Positions 8,094-17,866 of a stretch of DNA of 64,000 nucleotides are shown here, in pieces (position 1 is the stretch's first letter; each line of letters opens with the position of its first letter). The position numbers were made by a program, and so were the translations under genes. The stretch is from NCBI GenBank assembly GCA_023432985.1, contig JAEZEQ010000034.1, positions 1 to 64,000 on the forward strand. The letters run 5' to 3'. The notes beneath the pieces are model-generated. The model did no database searches and had not been told where the DNA came from. It saw nothing but the letters and a program-made list of their open reading frames with translations. The DNA comes from Bacteroidota bacterium. GTDB lineage: Bacteria; Bacteroidota; Bacteroidia; CAIKAF01.

Positions 8094-11000
8094 ATGCAAC
8101 ATATAGCTCCTTATACGTCGATTAATAAAATTAAGATTGTTACTGCCGCTAGCTTGTTCGACGGCCATGATGCCGCCATTAATGTTATGCGCCGCATTTT
8201 GCAAAGTTCGGGTGCCGAAGTCGTTCATATGGGCCATAACCGCAGCGCACTCGAAATAGTGAATGCCGCCATTCAGGAGGATGCACAGGCTATTGCCATT
8301 ACCAGCTACCAGGGCGGACATACAGAGTTTTTTAAATATATATACGATTTACTCAAAGAAGCCAATGCCGATATAAAAATTTTCGGTGGAGGAGGAGGTA
8401 CTATTCTTCCTCAGGAAATTGAAGAGTTGCACGCATATGGAATTGCACGTATTTATAGCCCGGACGACGGACGTAAATTGGGATTGCAAGGTATGATCAA
8501 CGACCTGCTGCAAAATTGCGATTTCCCCAAAGGAAAATCCGCAAACCAAAGCCTGCTCGATGAGGTGAAAAAAGGAAATTATAATGCCATAGCCCAACTT
8601 ATTTCTGCAGCTGAGAATTTTTCGGATGAAAATGCCGATTTGTTGAATGAACTGAAAGATTTAGCCGCCAACTCTCAGACACCCGTACTGGGTATAACCG
8701 GAACAGGCGGTGCCGGAAAAAGTAGTATGGTCGATGAAATTATTCGGCGCTTTTTACTCGATTTCCCGGATAAGAAAATTGGAATTATTTCGGTAGACCC
8801 CTCCAAAAGAAAAACAGGCGGAGCTCTATTGGGCGATCGCATTCGAATGAATGCCATAAACCCCGAATTGAACGGAGGACGCGTTTATATGCGCTCCCTA
8901 GCCACACGTCAGGCAAACTTGGCTTTGAGTAAATACGTAGGCGATGCATTGAACGTACTGAAATGCGCAGACTTTGACCTGATTATTTTGGAAAGCAGCG
9001 GTATTGGACAAAGTGATACAGAGATTACAGAATTCGGAGATCTGGCTATGTATGTGATGACTCCGGAATACGGTGCAGCAACACAACTCGAGAAAATTGA
9101 TATGCTCGACTTTGCTGACCTTATCGCCATAAATAAGTTCGACAAAAGAGGAGCCTTCGACGCCCTGCGCGATGTGAAAAAACAATGGAAACGGAATCAT
9201 AACCTCTTCGAAACACCGGATGAAGAAGTGCCGGTTTTTGGAACTATAGCATCACAATTCAACGACCCGGGAACCAATAAATTATTTCTTAAATTAATAG
9301 ATCTACTCAACGAAAAAACGGGAAATAAATTCGACCACGCCCTGCAATGGCTCACCGGCGACAGCGAAAAAGTACATATTATTCCGCCCGATCGTATACG
9401 ATACCTGAGCGAAATTACCGAGAATAATAGGAATTATAATGCCCAAGCAGCAAAACAAGCCGAAATAGCCCGAAAATTATACGGTCTGCACCTTACTATG
9501 CAAAGCATCTTGTTGCAGGGGGATAAAGATTCGGAATTGTATGCGCAGTTAGAAAAAATGTATGCCGAACAATTGCTGAATCTGGATCCTAAGAATAAGA
9601 AAATTCTGGATGAATGGGATGCTAAAAAAGCCAATTATCAAGGCGAAGAATATGTGTATACGGTTCGTGGAAAGGAAATTAAAGTGCCTACCTATAGCCG
9701 AAGTCTGAGCGGATTACAAATTCCTAAAGTGTCTTTGCCCAGGTATAAGGATTGGGGCGAAATTTTATTCTGGAGCTTAATGGAAAATGTTCCGGGCGAA
9801 TTCCCGTACGCAGCCGGAGTATATCCCTTTAAACGTACCAATGAAGATCCTACACGTATGTTCGCCGGAGAAGGTGGCCCCGAAAGAACCAATAAACGCT
9901 TCCATTATGTGAGCGATGGTATGCCTGCAAAACGGTTGAGTACGGCTTTTGATAGTGTGACTTTATACGGTAATGATCCCGATTATAGACCCGATATTTA
10001 TGGGAAAATCGGAAATTCGGGCGTGTCTATCTGTTGCCTCGATGATGCGAAAAAACTATATAGCGGCTTCGATTTAGCCGATCCCGCTACCTCGGTATCT
10101 ATGACCATCAACGGTCCGGCCAGCATTATGACGGCATTTTTTATGAATGCAGCCATCGATCAACAATGCGAAAAATATATTTTTGAAAATAACCTGAAAG
10201 AGGAAGTTGACGCAAAAATTGATGCGATTTATGCCAAAAAAGGTGCAGAACGTCCGCGATATAACGGCCCTCTACCCAAAGGAAATAATGGCTTGGGCAC
10301 TTTCTTGCTCGGGGTTACAGGCGACCAAGTCCTCGACCCAGAAGTGTATGCAAAAATTAAAGCTTATACGCTAAGTCAAGTCAGAGGTACCGTGCAAGCC
10401 GATATCTTAAAAGAAGATCAAGCTCAAAATACGTGTATTTTTTCTACCGAATTCTCCCTACGCCTTATGGGTGACGTGCAGGAGTATTTTGTAAAAGAAA
10501 ATGTGCGCAATTTCTATAGCGTCAGCATCAGTGGATATCATATTGCCGAAGCCGGAGCAAATCCCATTTCTCAATTGGCCTTTACCCTGGCAAATGGTTT
10601 TACTTATGTGGAATATTATCTCAGCCGAGGTATGCATATTGATAGTTTTGCACCGAATTTATCTTTCTTTTTCAGTAATGGCATAGACCCCGAATATTCG
10701 GTTATAGGCCGCGTAGCGAGACGTATTTGGGCCAAAGCGATGAAGCTTAAGTATGGCGGAAATGAAAGAAGTCAGATGCTTAAATATCATATCCAAACAT
10801 CGGGAAGAAGCCTTCATGCACAAGAAATTTCTTTTAATGATATTCGCACTACATTGCAAGCCCTGTATGCCATTTATGATAATTGCAATAGCCTGCATAC
10901 CAATGCCTACGATGAAGCCATTACCACGCCTACGGAAGAATCGGTACGCAGAGCCATGGCCATTCAGCTTATTATAAATAAGGAATTGGGATTGGCAAAA

Positions 11001-11483
11001 AATGAAAATCCAATCCAAGGAAGTTTTGTAATAGAGGAACTTACTGACCTGGTGGAAGAAGCTATTTATGCCGAATTCGACAGACTTACCGAAAGGGGAG
11101 GAGTACTCGGTGCAATGGAAACGATGTACCAAAGAGGAAAAATTCAAGAGGAAAGTCTACACTACGAAATGCTGAAACATACAGGCGAATTTCCCATTAT
11201 TGGGGTGAATACTTTCTTGAGTAAAGACGGCTCTCCAACTGTATTGCCCGATGAGGTAATCCGCAGTACCGAAGAGGAAAAAGAATTTCAAATTCGAACC
11301 GCCAAAAATCAACAGGAAAGAAATCGCAACGAAATGGATAAGGCAATTACCCTGCTTAAAGAAGCTGCAATGAAAAATCAAAATGTCTTTGAAGTCTTGA
11401 TGGATGCCGCTAAAGTTTGTACACTCGGACAAATTACTTCTGCCTTGTTCGAAGTAGGAGGCCAATACAGACGAAATATGTAA
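8094..11483 (+). CDS. icmF: fused isobutyryl-CoA mutase IcmF
   Basis: An 1129-residue adenosylcobalamin enzyme that interconverts isobutyryl-CoA and butyryl-CoA and carries its own G-protein chaperone. Order: a B12-binding domain at residues ~10-140 (FDGHDAAINV, then SYQGGH and GGGGGTI), a MeaB-like GTPase at ~195-430 (P-loop GITGTGGAGKSS at 200-211), a linker, and the mutase TIM barrel at ~570-1129. The stretch QADILKEDQAQNT and the following RNFYSVSISGYHIAEAGA text match IcmF rather than methylmalonyl-CoA mutase, where the corresponding site uses Tyr and Arg. It is a stand-alone gene; no B12 riboswitch is seen upstream. A related branched acyl-CoA substrate such as pivalyl-CoA cannot be excluded. 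Confidence 0.94.
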   Translation: MQHIAPYTSINKIKIVTAASLFDGHDAAINVMRRILQSSGAEVVHMGHNRSALEIVNAAIQEDAQAIAITSYQGGHTEFFKYIYDLLKEANADIKIFGGGGGTILPQEIEELHAYGIARIYSPDDGRKLGLQGMINDLLQNCDFPKGKSANQSLLDEVKKGNYNAIAQLISAAENFSDENADLLNELKDLAANSQTPVLGITGTGGAGKSSMVDEIIRRFLLDFPDKKIGIISVDPSKRKTGGALLGDRIRMNAINPELNGGRVYMRSLATRQANLALSKYVGDALNVLKCADFDLIILESSGIGQSDTEITEFGDLAMYVMTPEYGAATQLEKIDMLDFADLIAINKFDKRGAFDALRDVKKQWKRNHNLFETPDEEVPVFGTIASQFNDPGTNKLFLKLIDLLNEKTGNKFDHALQWLTGDSEKVHIIPPDRIRYLSEITENNRNYNAQAAKQAEIARKLYGLHLTMQSILLQGDKDSELYAQLEKMYAEQLLNLDPKNKKILDEWDAKKANYQGEEYVYTVRGKEIKVPTYSRSLSGLQIPKVSLPRYKDWGEILFWSLMENVPGEFPYAAGVYPFKRTNEDPTRMFAGEGGPERTNKRFHYVSDGMPAKRLSTAFDSVTLYGNDPDYRPDIYGKIGNSGVSICCLDDAKKLYSGFDLADPATSVSMTINGPASIMTAFFMNAAIDQQCEKYIFENNLKEEVDAKIDAIYAKKGAERPRYNGPLPKGNNGLGTFLLGVTGDQVLDPEVYAKIKAYTLSQVRGTVQADILKEDQAQNTCIFSTEFSLRLMGDVQEYFVKENVRNFYSVSISGYHIAEAGANPISQLAFTLANGFTYVEYYLSRGMHIDSFAPNLSFFFSNGIDPEYSVIGRVARRIWAKAMKLKYGGNERSQMLKYHIQTSGRSLHAQEISFNDIRTTLQALYAIYDNCNSLHTNAYDEAITTPTEESVRRAMAIQLIINKELGLAKNENPIQGSFVIEELTDLVEEAIYAEFDRLTERGGVLGAMETMYQRGKIQEESLHYEMLKHTGEFPIIGVNTFLSKDGSPTVLPDEVIRSTEEEKEFQIRTAKNQQERNRNEMDKAITLLKEAAMKNQNVFEVLMDAAKVCTLGQITSALFEVGGQYRRNM

Positions 11484-11572
11484 GCCTATTGCAGGTTTTT
11501 CCCGTTCACTCAAAATATTGACAATCGCTTTTATAGTTGTTTTTTTTTACAGAAATTTGAAAAAAGCAGCCT

Positions 11573-12352
11573 ATGAAAGTTATTTCCTATATACCCATGG
11601 ATTATGGGCAGTTTGAGTTTTCCGAGCTTTTGGAATTGAGTGCTTTAGACGATTATGACCCTCAGGATTTATATGTACCCATGTGCCCATTTCCCGAATT
11701 GGTCCTGTTTAAGTATAGCGAAAATCCTTTCCGTAAATGCGATATGCCCCGGGGTATTTTTAAAAAGCCTACTTCTGATATTTATGAATTGAAATTGAAT
11801 AAAGTCTTCGATTTTGTAGTTATTCGCCTGAACCCTACTTTTATTTATCAAACTTTTGGGAATAACTGGCCCGACTCTAAAGAGAAAGCTTTTTCGATTA
11901 AAGGAATTAATGTTTTCGAAGAATTGCACGAATGTATTTATCTCAACGATGGCATTAATGAAGCAACGATTAAAATGATGAATCAGGTTATTCAAAATAA
12001 TTTAAAAAATCCGATTTCCGATTCAACCGAAATTCTCTTACACCAAATCCCCAAAGAAACTATAAGTCCCATTTATTCTATCTTTCAGGAATTTCAATTG
12101 GATCAGAATAAAGCCTATAAAATCTTTAATAAAGAGGTGGGACTGAGTCCTAAACAATATCAAAAAATATGGCGCGAACTGAAGCTTGAATCCTTCTTTT
12201 CTCAACGAAGTCCACATGTTGAACTGGAAAAAACACGCTTTATTCTCAAAAAACGTATAGCCGAAATGGAATTTGTTTTTCGTTCCCCCTTTGCTTCTTT
12301 GGCCTATATGCCCCTGCGCGATTCCATTTTTATAGATAAACGTAAGAAATAA
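11573..12352 (+). CDS. AraC-like DNA-binding protein with reduced HTH
   Basis: A 259-residue protein. Residues ~1-120 form a beta-rich N-terminal sensor-like domain containing LNPTFIYQTFG. Residues ~177-205 (AYKIFNKEVGLSPKQYQKIWR) match the second helix-turn-helix of AraC regulators, the part with the F-x-x-x-x-G-x-S-P-x-x-Y pattern. The first AraC helix-turn-helix is barely recognisable, so DNA binding may be altered or lost. No neighbour suggests a target. The start ATG is the first in a clean frame. Confidence 0.6.
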   Translation: MKVISYIPMDYGQFEFSELLELSALDDYDPQDLYVPMCPFPELVLFKYSENPFRKCDMPRGIFKKPTSDIYELKLNKVFDFVVIRLNPTFIYQTFGNNWPDSKEKAFSIKGINVFEELHECIYLNDGINEATIKMMNQVIQNNLKNPISDSTEILLHQIPKETISPIYSIFQEFQLDQNKAYKIFNKEVGLSPKQYQKIWRELKLESFFSQRSPHVELEKTRFILKKRIAEMEFVFRSPFASLAYMPLRDSIFIDKRKK

Positions 12353-12434
12353 TTTCTGTCTAATTTATATGTGGAATTAATAAAGTTTAACCCGGCTTTA
12401 ACCTCAGAGTTGTGCATATTTTCTTTTCGATTAA

Positions 12435-12442
12435 TATATTTG
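12435..12442 (+). promoter_or_regulatory. -7 box TATATTTG for the moxR-bat operon
   Basis: This is a perfect TAnnTTTG match 19 nt before the moxR ATG. The -33 region is weak. Confidence 0.6.
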
Positions 12443-12461
12443 ACTTCATTAATCGAGAATT

Positions 12462-13448
12462 ATGACAGATTTGGGAATTATTAATCAGAAAATTGAACAG
12501 GATTCAGCTTTTTTACCCCTGCTTCAACATGAAATGAATAAGGTTATTATCGGGCAACAACACATGCTCGATCGTTTGCTGATAGCCTTATTGAGCAATG
12601 GACATATTTTGCTGGAAGGTGTGCCCGGTTTGGCAAAAACTCTTGCGATTAAATCGTTGGCACAATGTATTGAAGTCGATTTCAGCCGCATTCAATTTAC
12701 CCCCGATCTATTACCCGCCGACCTGGTTGGTACGGTTATATATAATCAGAAAACCGGAGAGTTTAATCCCCGCAAAGGTCCCGTTTTTGCAAATTTTGTC
12801 CTCGCCGACGAAATCAACAGAGCCCCCGCTAAGGTGCAAAGCGCCCTGCTGGAAGCCATGCAGGAAAGACAGGTGACCATAGGTGATACTACCTATAAAT
12901 TACCCGAACCCTTTATGGTGCTCGCAACCATGAATCCCATCGAACAGGAAGGAACTTATCCCTTGCCGGAAGCTCAGGTCGACCGTTTTATGCTGAAGGT
13001 TGTACTCGATTTCCCAAGCCCCGAAGAGGAACAGAAAATTATTCACTTAAATGTACACTCCGCTTTCCCAAAAGTAAAGAAAGTAGTGAGCATAGACCAA
13101 ATCCTGAATGCCCGGAATACGGTTCGTGAAGTGTATATGGATGAGAAAATCGAAAAGTATATCGTCGATATTGTCTACGCATCACGATTGCCTGAAAAAT
13201 ATAATCTGAGTAAATTTAAAGACTTGATTAATTTCGGAGCCTCACCCAGAGCCGGAATTAACATGGCTCTCGCTGCTAAAGCTTTGGCTTTTATTAAACG
13301 CAGAGGTTATGTTACCCCGGAAGATGTGCGCGCCGTTGCTCTCGATGTTATGCGCCACAGAATTGGATTGACTTATGAAGCAGAAGCCGAAAATATAAGC
13401 AGCGAACATATAATTCGCGAAATTCTTAATGCAGTGGAAGTACCCTGA
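12462..13448 (+). CDS. MoxR-family AAA+ ATPase
   Basis: This 328-residue ATPase is the usual first gene of the Bacteroides aerotolerance (bat) operon; MoxR proteins act as chaperones together with VWA-domain partners. Walker A is GVPGLAKT (53-60), Walker B is LADEINRAP near 113, and sensor text MNPIEQEGTYPLPEAQVDRF follows. It opens a tightly packed operon; the DUF58 gene follows after 14 nt. Confidence 0.93.
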   Translation: MTDLGIINQKIEQDSAFLPLLQHEMNKVIIGQQHMLDRLLIALLSNGHILLEGVPGLAKTLAIKSLAQCIEVDFSRIQFTPDLLPADLVGTVIYNQKTGEFNPRKGPVFANFVLADEINRAPAKVQSALLEAMQERQVTIGDTTYKLPEPFMVLATMNPIEQEGTYPLPEAQVDRFMLKVVLDFPSPEEEQKIIHLNVHSAFPKVKKVVSIDQILNARNTVREVYMDEKIEKYIVDIVYASRLPEKYNLSKFKDLINFGASPRAGINMALAAKALAFIKRRGYVTPEDVRAVALDVMRHRIGLTYEAEAENISSEHIIREILNAVEVP

Positions 13449-13462
13449 TCTACCGGAATATT

Positions 13463-14335
13463 ATGGATACATCCGATTTGTTGAAAAAAGTACGTAAGCT
13501 GGAAATTAAAGCCCGGGGGCTCTCTAACCAGCTTTTTGCAGGTGAATATCATTCCGCCTTTAAAGGTAGAGGTATGCTCTTTAGCGAAGTACGCGAATAT
13601 CAGGATGGAGACGATGTACGCCATATAGATAATAATGTTTCGGCACGCTTCGGACACCCTTTTATTAAGGTTTATGAGGAAGAAAGAGAACTGACTGTTA
13701 TGCTGCTCGTAGATATCAGCTCCTCGCGCTTATTCGGAACCAAAAGTATTTCCAAAAAGGAAAAAATGGCCGAAATATGTGCCATTCTCGCCTTTGCCGC
13801 AATGAATAATAATGATAAGGTCGGACTTATTCTCTTCTCGTCTCAGGTGGAACATGTAGTGCCGCCGGGTAAAGGAAAAAAACATGTTTTGCGCATTATA
13901 CGTGACCTGATCGAATTTAACCCGACCCACGAAGGCAGCAATATCAACGAGGCTTTACGCTATTTTCGGAATGCGATTAAAAAGAAAAGCAGCGGATTTG
14001 TTATCAGCGATTTTCTTACGGATGATTTTGAAGAAGGCTTTAAAATTTCTTCCCGAAAACATGATCTTATTGCCCTCAAAGTCTACGACGAATTGGAAAA
14101 TGAATGGCCCGATTTGGGATTGGTCGATTTGTTTATTGCCGAAAAAAATGAAAGTATTACGGTCGATACCTCATCCGCTAAATGGCGTAATGCCTATAAA
14201 GCCTATACTTTGAGAAAACAAGATGAATTAATCAAATGCTGCAAGAAAAACAGAGTGGATTACAGCTCTTGTAATACCCGCGAAAATGCCGTTCCCGTAT
14301 TGTTGAAATTGTTCGAAAAAAGAATGCATAAATGA
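13463..14335 (+). CDS. DUF58 / VWA-like protein
   Basis: A 290-residue cytoplasmic protein of the DUF58 family, partner of MoxR ATPases. The family signature GRGMLFSEVREYQDGDDVRHIDNN spans residues ~35-58. A VWA-like fold follows, with a metal-site DISSS motif at 84-88, so metal binding may be retained. The stop overlaps the next start in ATGA, implying translational coupling. Confidence 0.92.
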   Translation: MDTSDLLKKVRKLEIKARGLSNQLFAGEYHSAFKGRGMLFSEVREYQDGDDVRHIDNNVSARFGHPFIKVYEEERELTVMLLVDISSSRLFGTKSISKKEKMAEICAILAFAAMNNNDKVGLILFSSQVEHVVPPGKGKKHVLRIIRDLIEFNPTHEGSNINEALRYFRNAIKKKSSGFVISDFLTDDFEEGFKISSRKHDLIALKVYDELENEWPDLGLVDLFIAEKNESITVDTSSAKWRNAYKAYTLRKQDELIKCCKKNRVDYSSCNTRENAVPVLLKLFEKRMHK

Positions 14336-15270
14336 AAATAAAGGCTCTTTTTATTTTTCTGTTTTTTGTCGGATTATTGAATCTTTCCGCCCAAAAACCC
14401 CTTTTTAACGTGCATGCAGATTCTGCAAAGGTCAAACTGGGACAGCCTTTTCGTATGCATTTCTCTTTGTCGAACCCCCAAAATCTGGAACTGAAATACC
14501 CCGATTTTTTAGACAGTATTGATGCGCATTTTTTTATCCTTAAAGATCTGCCTAAGGATACAACGGATAAGGATATCACGATGCACTACGAAGTAGCTGC
14601 GTACGAATTCGGAACTTTTCAGGTCGGACCTTTTCCCTTTGCTTATGAAGAAAATGGATTGTATGTCAACGATTCTTCGAATAGTATTTTTATCGAAGTA
14701 TATGCGCCCGAAGTAGACACCACCAAGGCTTTTATGGATATATACGGCCCGGTAGATATGCCCTTTTCCTGGCGAGAATGGATTAAACCTTTTTCTTATA
14801 TTCTTCTAGGTATTCTTGCCCTTTTGTTGATCGCTTATTTTATTTGGAAGAAAAGAAAAGCGTATTTGCTGGCTAAATCGAATCGCCCCACATTCGTGCC
14901 ACCACCCATTGACCCTTATCTCGAAGCGCTTAAGGAATGGAACAGACTTAAAGAAAATAACGCAGCCGCAGAATGGGATGCAAAACTTTATTATACCGAA
15001 CTTACCGATATTTTGAGGCTCTACTTCGAAAGAAAACTCGGATTTAATGCGCATGAAATGACCAGTGACGAAATTTTATCGGCTCTTGAGTATAGTAAAA
15101 CTGACAAGACTATTGTTGATTTAACCCGCAGTATTTTGCATCATGCCGATTTGGCTAAATTTGCCAAAACAACTCCGGATACGGGATTGCGCCAACTCGA
15201 TTTTGATAAATCTTTGCTGATTGTTGAGAAAATTCAACAAAAATTGAAGGAAGGAGGTTTGCCGGAATGA
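14332..15270 (+). CDS. Bat-operon membrane protein with BatD-like N-terminus
   Basis: A 312-residue protein with a signal peptide (residues 1-20, LNLSAQ), a periplasmic beta-rich domain (SAKVKLGQPFRMHFSLSNP resembles the first domain of BatD), one membrane helix at ~155-172 and a cytoplasmic tail containing an ILRLYFERKLGFNAHEMTSDEIL segment. The same tail pattern is found in DUF4381-like and BatD-like proteins. It lies between the DUF58 and batA genes with 4-nt overlaps on both sides, so it belongs to the operon. The exact function is unknown. Confidence 0.75.
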   Translation: MKIKALFIFLFFVGLLNLSAQKPLFNVHADSAKVKLGQPFRMHFSLSNPQNLELKYPDFLDSIDAHFFILKDLPKDTTDKDITMHYEVAAYEFGTFQVGPFPFAYEENGLYVNDSSNSIFIEVYAPEVDTTKAFMDIYGPVDMPFSWREWIKPFSYILLGILALLLIAYFIWKKRKAYLLAKSNRPTFVPPPIDPYLEALKEWNRLKENNAAAEWDAKLYYTELTDILRLYFERKLGFNAHEMTSDEILSALEYSKTDKTIVDLTRSILHHADLAKFAKTTPDTGLRQLDFDKSLLIVEKIQQKLKEGGLPE

Positions 15271-16262
15271 GTCATATAAGTTTCGCTTATCCCTGGGTTC
15301 TACTGCTCTTGCTTTGTATTCCGGGGCTGATTTTTTTCTTGTTTTTTAAAAAAGCAAATGCCCGACGTGTCTTTTTTAGTGTGTCTGCAAATTATGCCGA
15401 TTTCCCCAAAAGTCTAAAGTATAAAACTCGATTTTTGCCCGACTTGTTTTACTTGCTTTCTCTATCTGCACTAATCTTGGTTTTGGCACGACCACAGGGC
15501 GGATTTCTAAAAGACCCGCAAAGTGGTGAAGGTATAGATATTGTCCTGGCTTTGGATGTATCCTCCAGCATGCTTTCTCGCGATTTATTGCCCGATCGCC
15601 TAAGCGCTGCAAAAGAAATTGCTGCCGATTTTATTAAAGGACGCCCATCAGATCGTATCGGATTGGTGATTTTTTCCGGCGAAAGTTATACTTTATGCCC
15701 ACTTACCCTCGACCACAATATGTTGGTGCAACAATTGAAAGTGGCCGAACCCGGTTTTTTACAAGATGGAACTGCTATTGGAGACGGATTGGGACTGGCC
15801 GTAGCCAGACTCGTCGATTCTCCGCTGCAAGGTAAGGTGATTATTCAACTCACGGATGGAGTCTCTACCCGAAATACCATATCGCCCGAAGCCGCAGCCG
15901 ATGAAGCCGCTAAGAATAGAATTACGGTGTATACCATTGGTGTGGGAACTATGGGATCGGCAATGACTCCGGTGAATAAATATGCACATAATATGTACGA
16001 ATATGCCCGCCTGGAAGTGAATATCGATGAAGATGTGCTGAAAATGATTGCCAATAAAACGAAAGGAAAATACTTCAGAGCAACGGATAATGAATCCCTG
16101 GAAGAAATTTTTAAGGATATTGATAAAATTGAAAAATCGAAAATGGAAGATGTGAAAATTGTCGCTAAACCCGATATTTATCAGCCTTTTCTGATTTTTT
16201 CTTTCCTTTCTTTTTTTATCAGTTTTATTTTAAATTTTACGCTTTATAGAAAAGGAGAATAA
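15267..16262 (+). CDS. batA: BatA, VWA-domain membrane protein
   Basis: A 331-residue inner-membrane protein with N-terminal helices near residues 8-27 and 56-75, a von Willebrand A domain at ~90-285 and a C-terminal helix at ~307-325. The metal site is intact (DVSSS, 97-101; later QLTDGVS). BatA belongs to the aerotolerance operon first described in Bacteroides fragilis; its molecular job is still poorly defined. Start ATG overlaps the upstream stop in ATGA. Confidence 0.9.
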   Translation: MSHISFAYPWVLLLLLCIPGLIFFLFFKKANARRVFFSVSANYADFPKSLKYKTRFLPDLFYLLSLSALILVLARPQGGFLKDPQSGEGIDIVLALDVSSSMLSRDLLPDRLSAAKEIAADFIKGRPSDRIGLVIFSGESYTLCPLTLDHNMLVQQLKVAEPGFLQDGTAIGDGLGLAVARLVDSPLQGKVIIQLTDGVSTRNTISPEAAADEAAKNRITVYTIGVGTMGSAMTPVNKYAHNMYEYARLEVNIDEDVLKMIANKTKGKYFRATDNESLEEIFKDIDKIEKSKMEDVKIVAKPDIYQPFLIFSFLSFFISFILNFTLYRKGE

Positions 16263-17866
16263 TGATGATTGTTTTTAATGAAATACACTATTTATGGCTG
16301 CTGCTCCTGATACCCTTTTGTATCTTGTTGCTGTATTTTGTCGAAAAACACTCCAACGCAAAACGCAAAAGATTTATCAGCGATAAAAGTATCTCTGTTC
16401 TCATGCCTTTTAAACTGAATAAAGCCTTTCCTTATTTTTTTATTATCCCTTTTTTTGCTTTTATTCTCGCTTTGGCCGAACCCAGATTGGGCAATAGTGT
16501 AGATAAAGCCGAAAAAGCAAGTCTCGATATTGTTTTGGCTGTAGACCTGAGCGAAAGTATGCTGGCCGCAGATATGTATCCCAATCGCCTCGAAGCCCTG
16601 AAAAGAGGTATTTATGCCCTGCTCGAAAGACTTAAAGGAGATCGTATTGCATTGGTAGCTTTTGCCGGTAATGCCTATCCGCAAATGCCATTAAGCAGCG
16701 ATTATGGATCGGCTAAAATGTTCGTGGAAAGCCTGAACCCCGATTTGCTGCCTATGAAAGGAACTAACCTCAAACGAGCCATCGAGGTCTCTGCCCAAAT
16801 GTTCGATAATAAGGAAAGTGATAACCGCACGATTTTTATTTTAAGTGATGGCGAAAATCACGAAGATAGCGCCCTCGTTCAAGCTGAAAAAGCTTTTAAG
16901 GAAGGTATTATTGTCAATGTTGCTTCTATTGGATCGACCCAAGGGACACCTATTCCTATTATGGAAAATGGAGTGCAAACCGGATGGAAATCGGATGCAA
17001 ACGGACAACAAATCCTCTCCGCCGCAAATCCACAATTTTTGAAACAAGTGGCCGAAAAAGGGGGTGGCTATTTCGCAGAAGGAAATGATCCCGTTTCTGC
17101 TTTGTTGAACTTGTATAAAAATACGGATGATATGCCCCGTTTGCCCCGGGAATCTGTGGAACTGAGGAATAAAGCCAATCGCTTTTTATGGCTCCTTTGG
17201 CCCGGCTTTTTGCTCATGCTTCTCCTTTTTGTAAGAAGTAAGAAATGGTTCACGGATTTTAGAAAAGTTATGCCCCTATTCTTGGCTATTTTGTCGATGA
17301 ATGCGCTTTATGCTCAACACCCCAATGCCGAATTTAGACAGGGACTCAGTGCCTATAAAGAAGGGAATTATAAAAAGTCTATTGAAGTGTTTAAAAAAAG
17401 CGCAAAGCATAAGGAATTGAATATTCCGGCTAAATTTAATCTGGCCGCTGCTTATTATAAAGCCGGGATGGCCGATTCTGCCATTCATGCTATACAATTT
17501 ATAGCCCAAAATGCAGATGATGCCGATCTGAAACAAAAAGCCTGGTATAACCTTGGAAATGCTTTTTTAAGTCAGCAAAATTACCCCAAAGCCATAGATG
17601 CATATATACAAGCATTGAAAGAAAATCCGGCCGACGAAATGGCACGATATAATCTGACTTATGCTTTGCATAAATTGAAACAAGAGCAACAGAAACAACA
17701 AAAAGAGCAGCCGCAAAATCAGCAGCAGCAAATGAAACAAGAAGAGAAATCTCTCGAAAAGAATAATGCCAACGAAGAAGTATTGAAATTGTTGGAAAAT
17801 AGAGAACTGGATAAACGGAAAAATAATCTTCCTACTATGCCTGTCAGACCCGAAAAAGATTGGTAA
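16262..17866 (+). CDS. batB: BatB-BatC fusion: VWA domain plus TPR repeats
   Basis: This 534-residue protein joins two proteins that are separate in some relatives. The first half is BatB: membrane helices near 8-27 and 57-72, a VWA domain at ~87-285 with metal-site DLSES (95-99), and a helix near 305-322. The second half is BatC: TPR motifs from ~350 to 470 (AWYNLGNAFLSQQNYPKAIDAY fits a TPR helix pair) and a Gln/Lys-rich tail. A second membrane or signal-like helix near 337-352 would put the TPRs in the periplasm. AAGGAGAAT precedes the ATG closely. Its first base is the last base of the batA stop. Confidence 0.88.
   Translation: MMIVFNEIHYLWLLLLIPFCILLLYFVEKHSNAKRKRFISDKSISVLMPFKLNKAFPYFFIIPFFAFILALAEPRLGNSVDKAEKASLDIVLAVDLSESMLAADMYPNRLEALKRGIYALLERLKGDRIALVAFAGNAYPQMPLSSDYGSAKMFVESLNPDLLPMKGTNLKRAIEVSAQMFDNKESDNRTIFILSDGENHEDSALVQAEKAFKEGIIVNVASIGSTQGTPIPIMENGVQTGWKSDANGQQILSAANPQFLKQVAEKGGGYFAEGNDPVSALLNLYKNTDDMPRLPRESVELRNKANRFLWLLWPGFLLMLLLFVRSKKWFTDFRKVMPLFLAILSMNALYAQHPNAEFRQGLSAYKEGNYKKSIEVFKKSAKHKELNIPAKFNLAAAYYKAGMADSAIHAIQFIAQNADDADLKQKAWYNLGNAFLSQQNYPKAIDAYIQALKENPADEMARYNLTYALHKLKQEQQKQQKEQPQNQQQQMKQEEKSLEKNNANEEVLKLLENRELDKRKNNLPTMPVRPEKDW

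Noticed and set aside
10659..11147. 162-codon open frame on the minus strand
   Set aside because: It lies entirely within icmF, whose protein is strongly conserved there; the composition is that of an antisense shadow.
16292..16684. 130-codon open frame on the minus strand
   Set aside because: Antisense to the conserved VWA domain of BatB and rich in residues that mirror its membrane helices.
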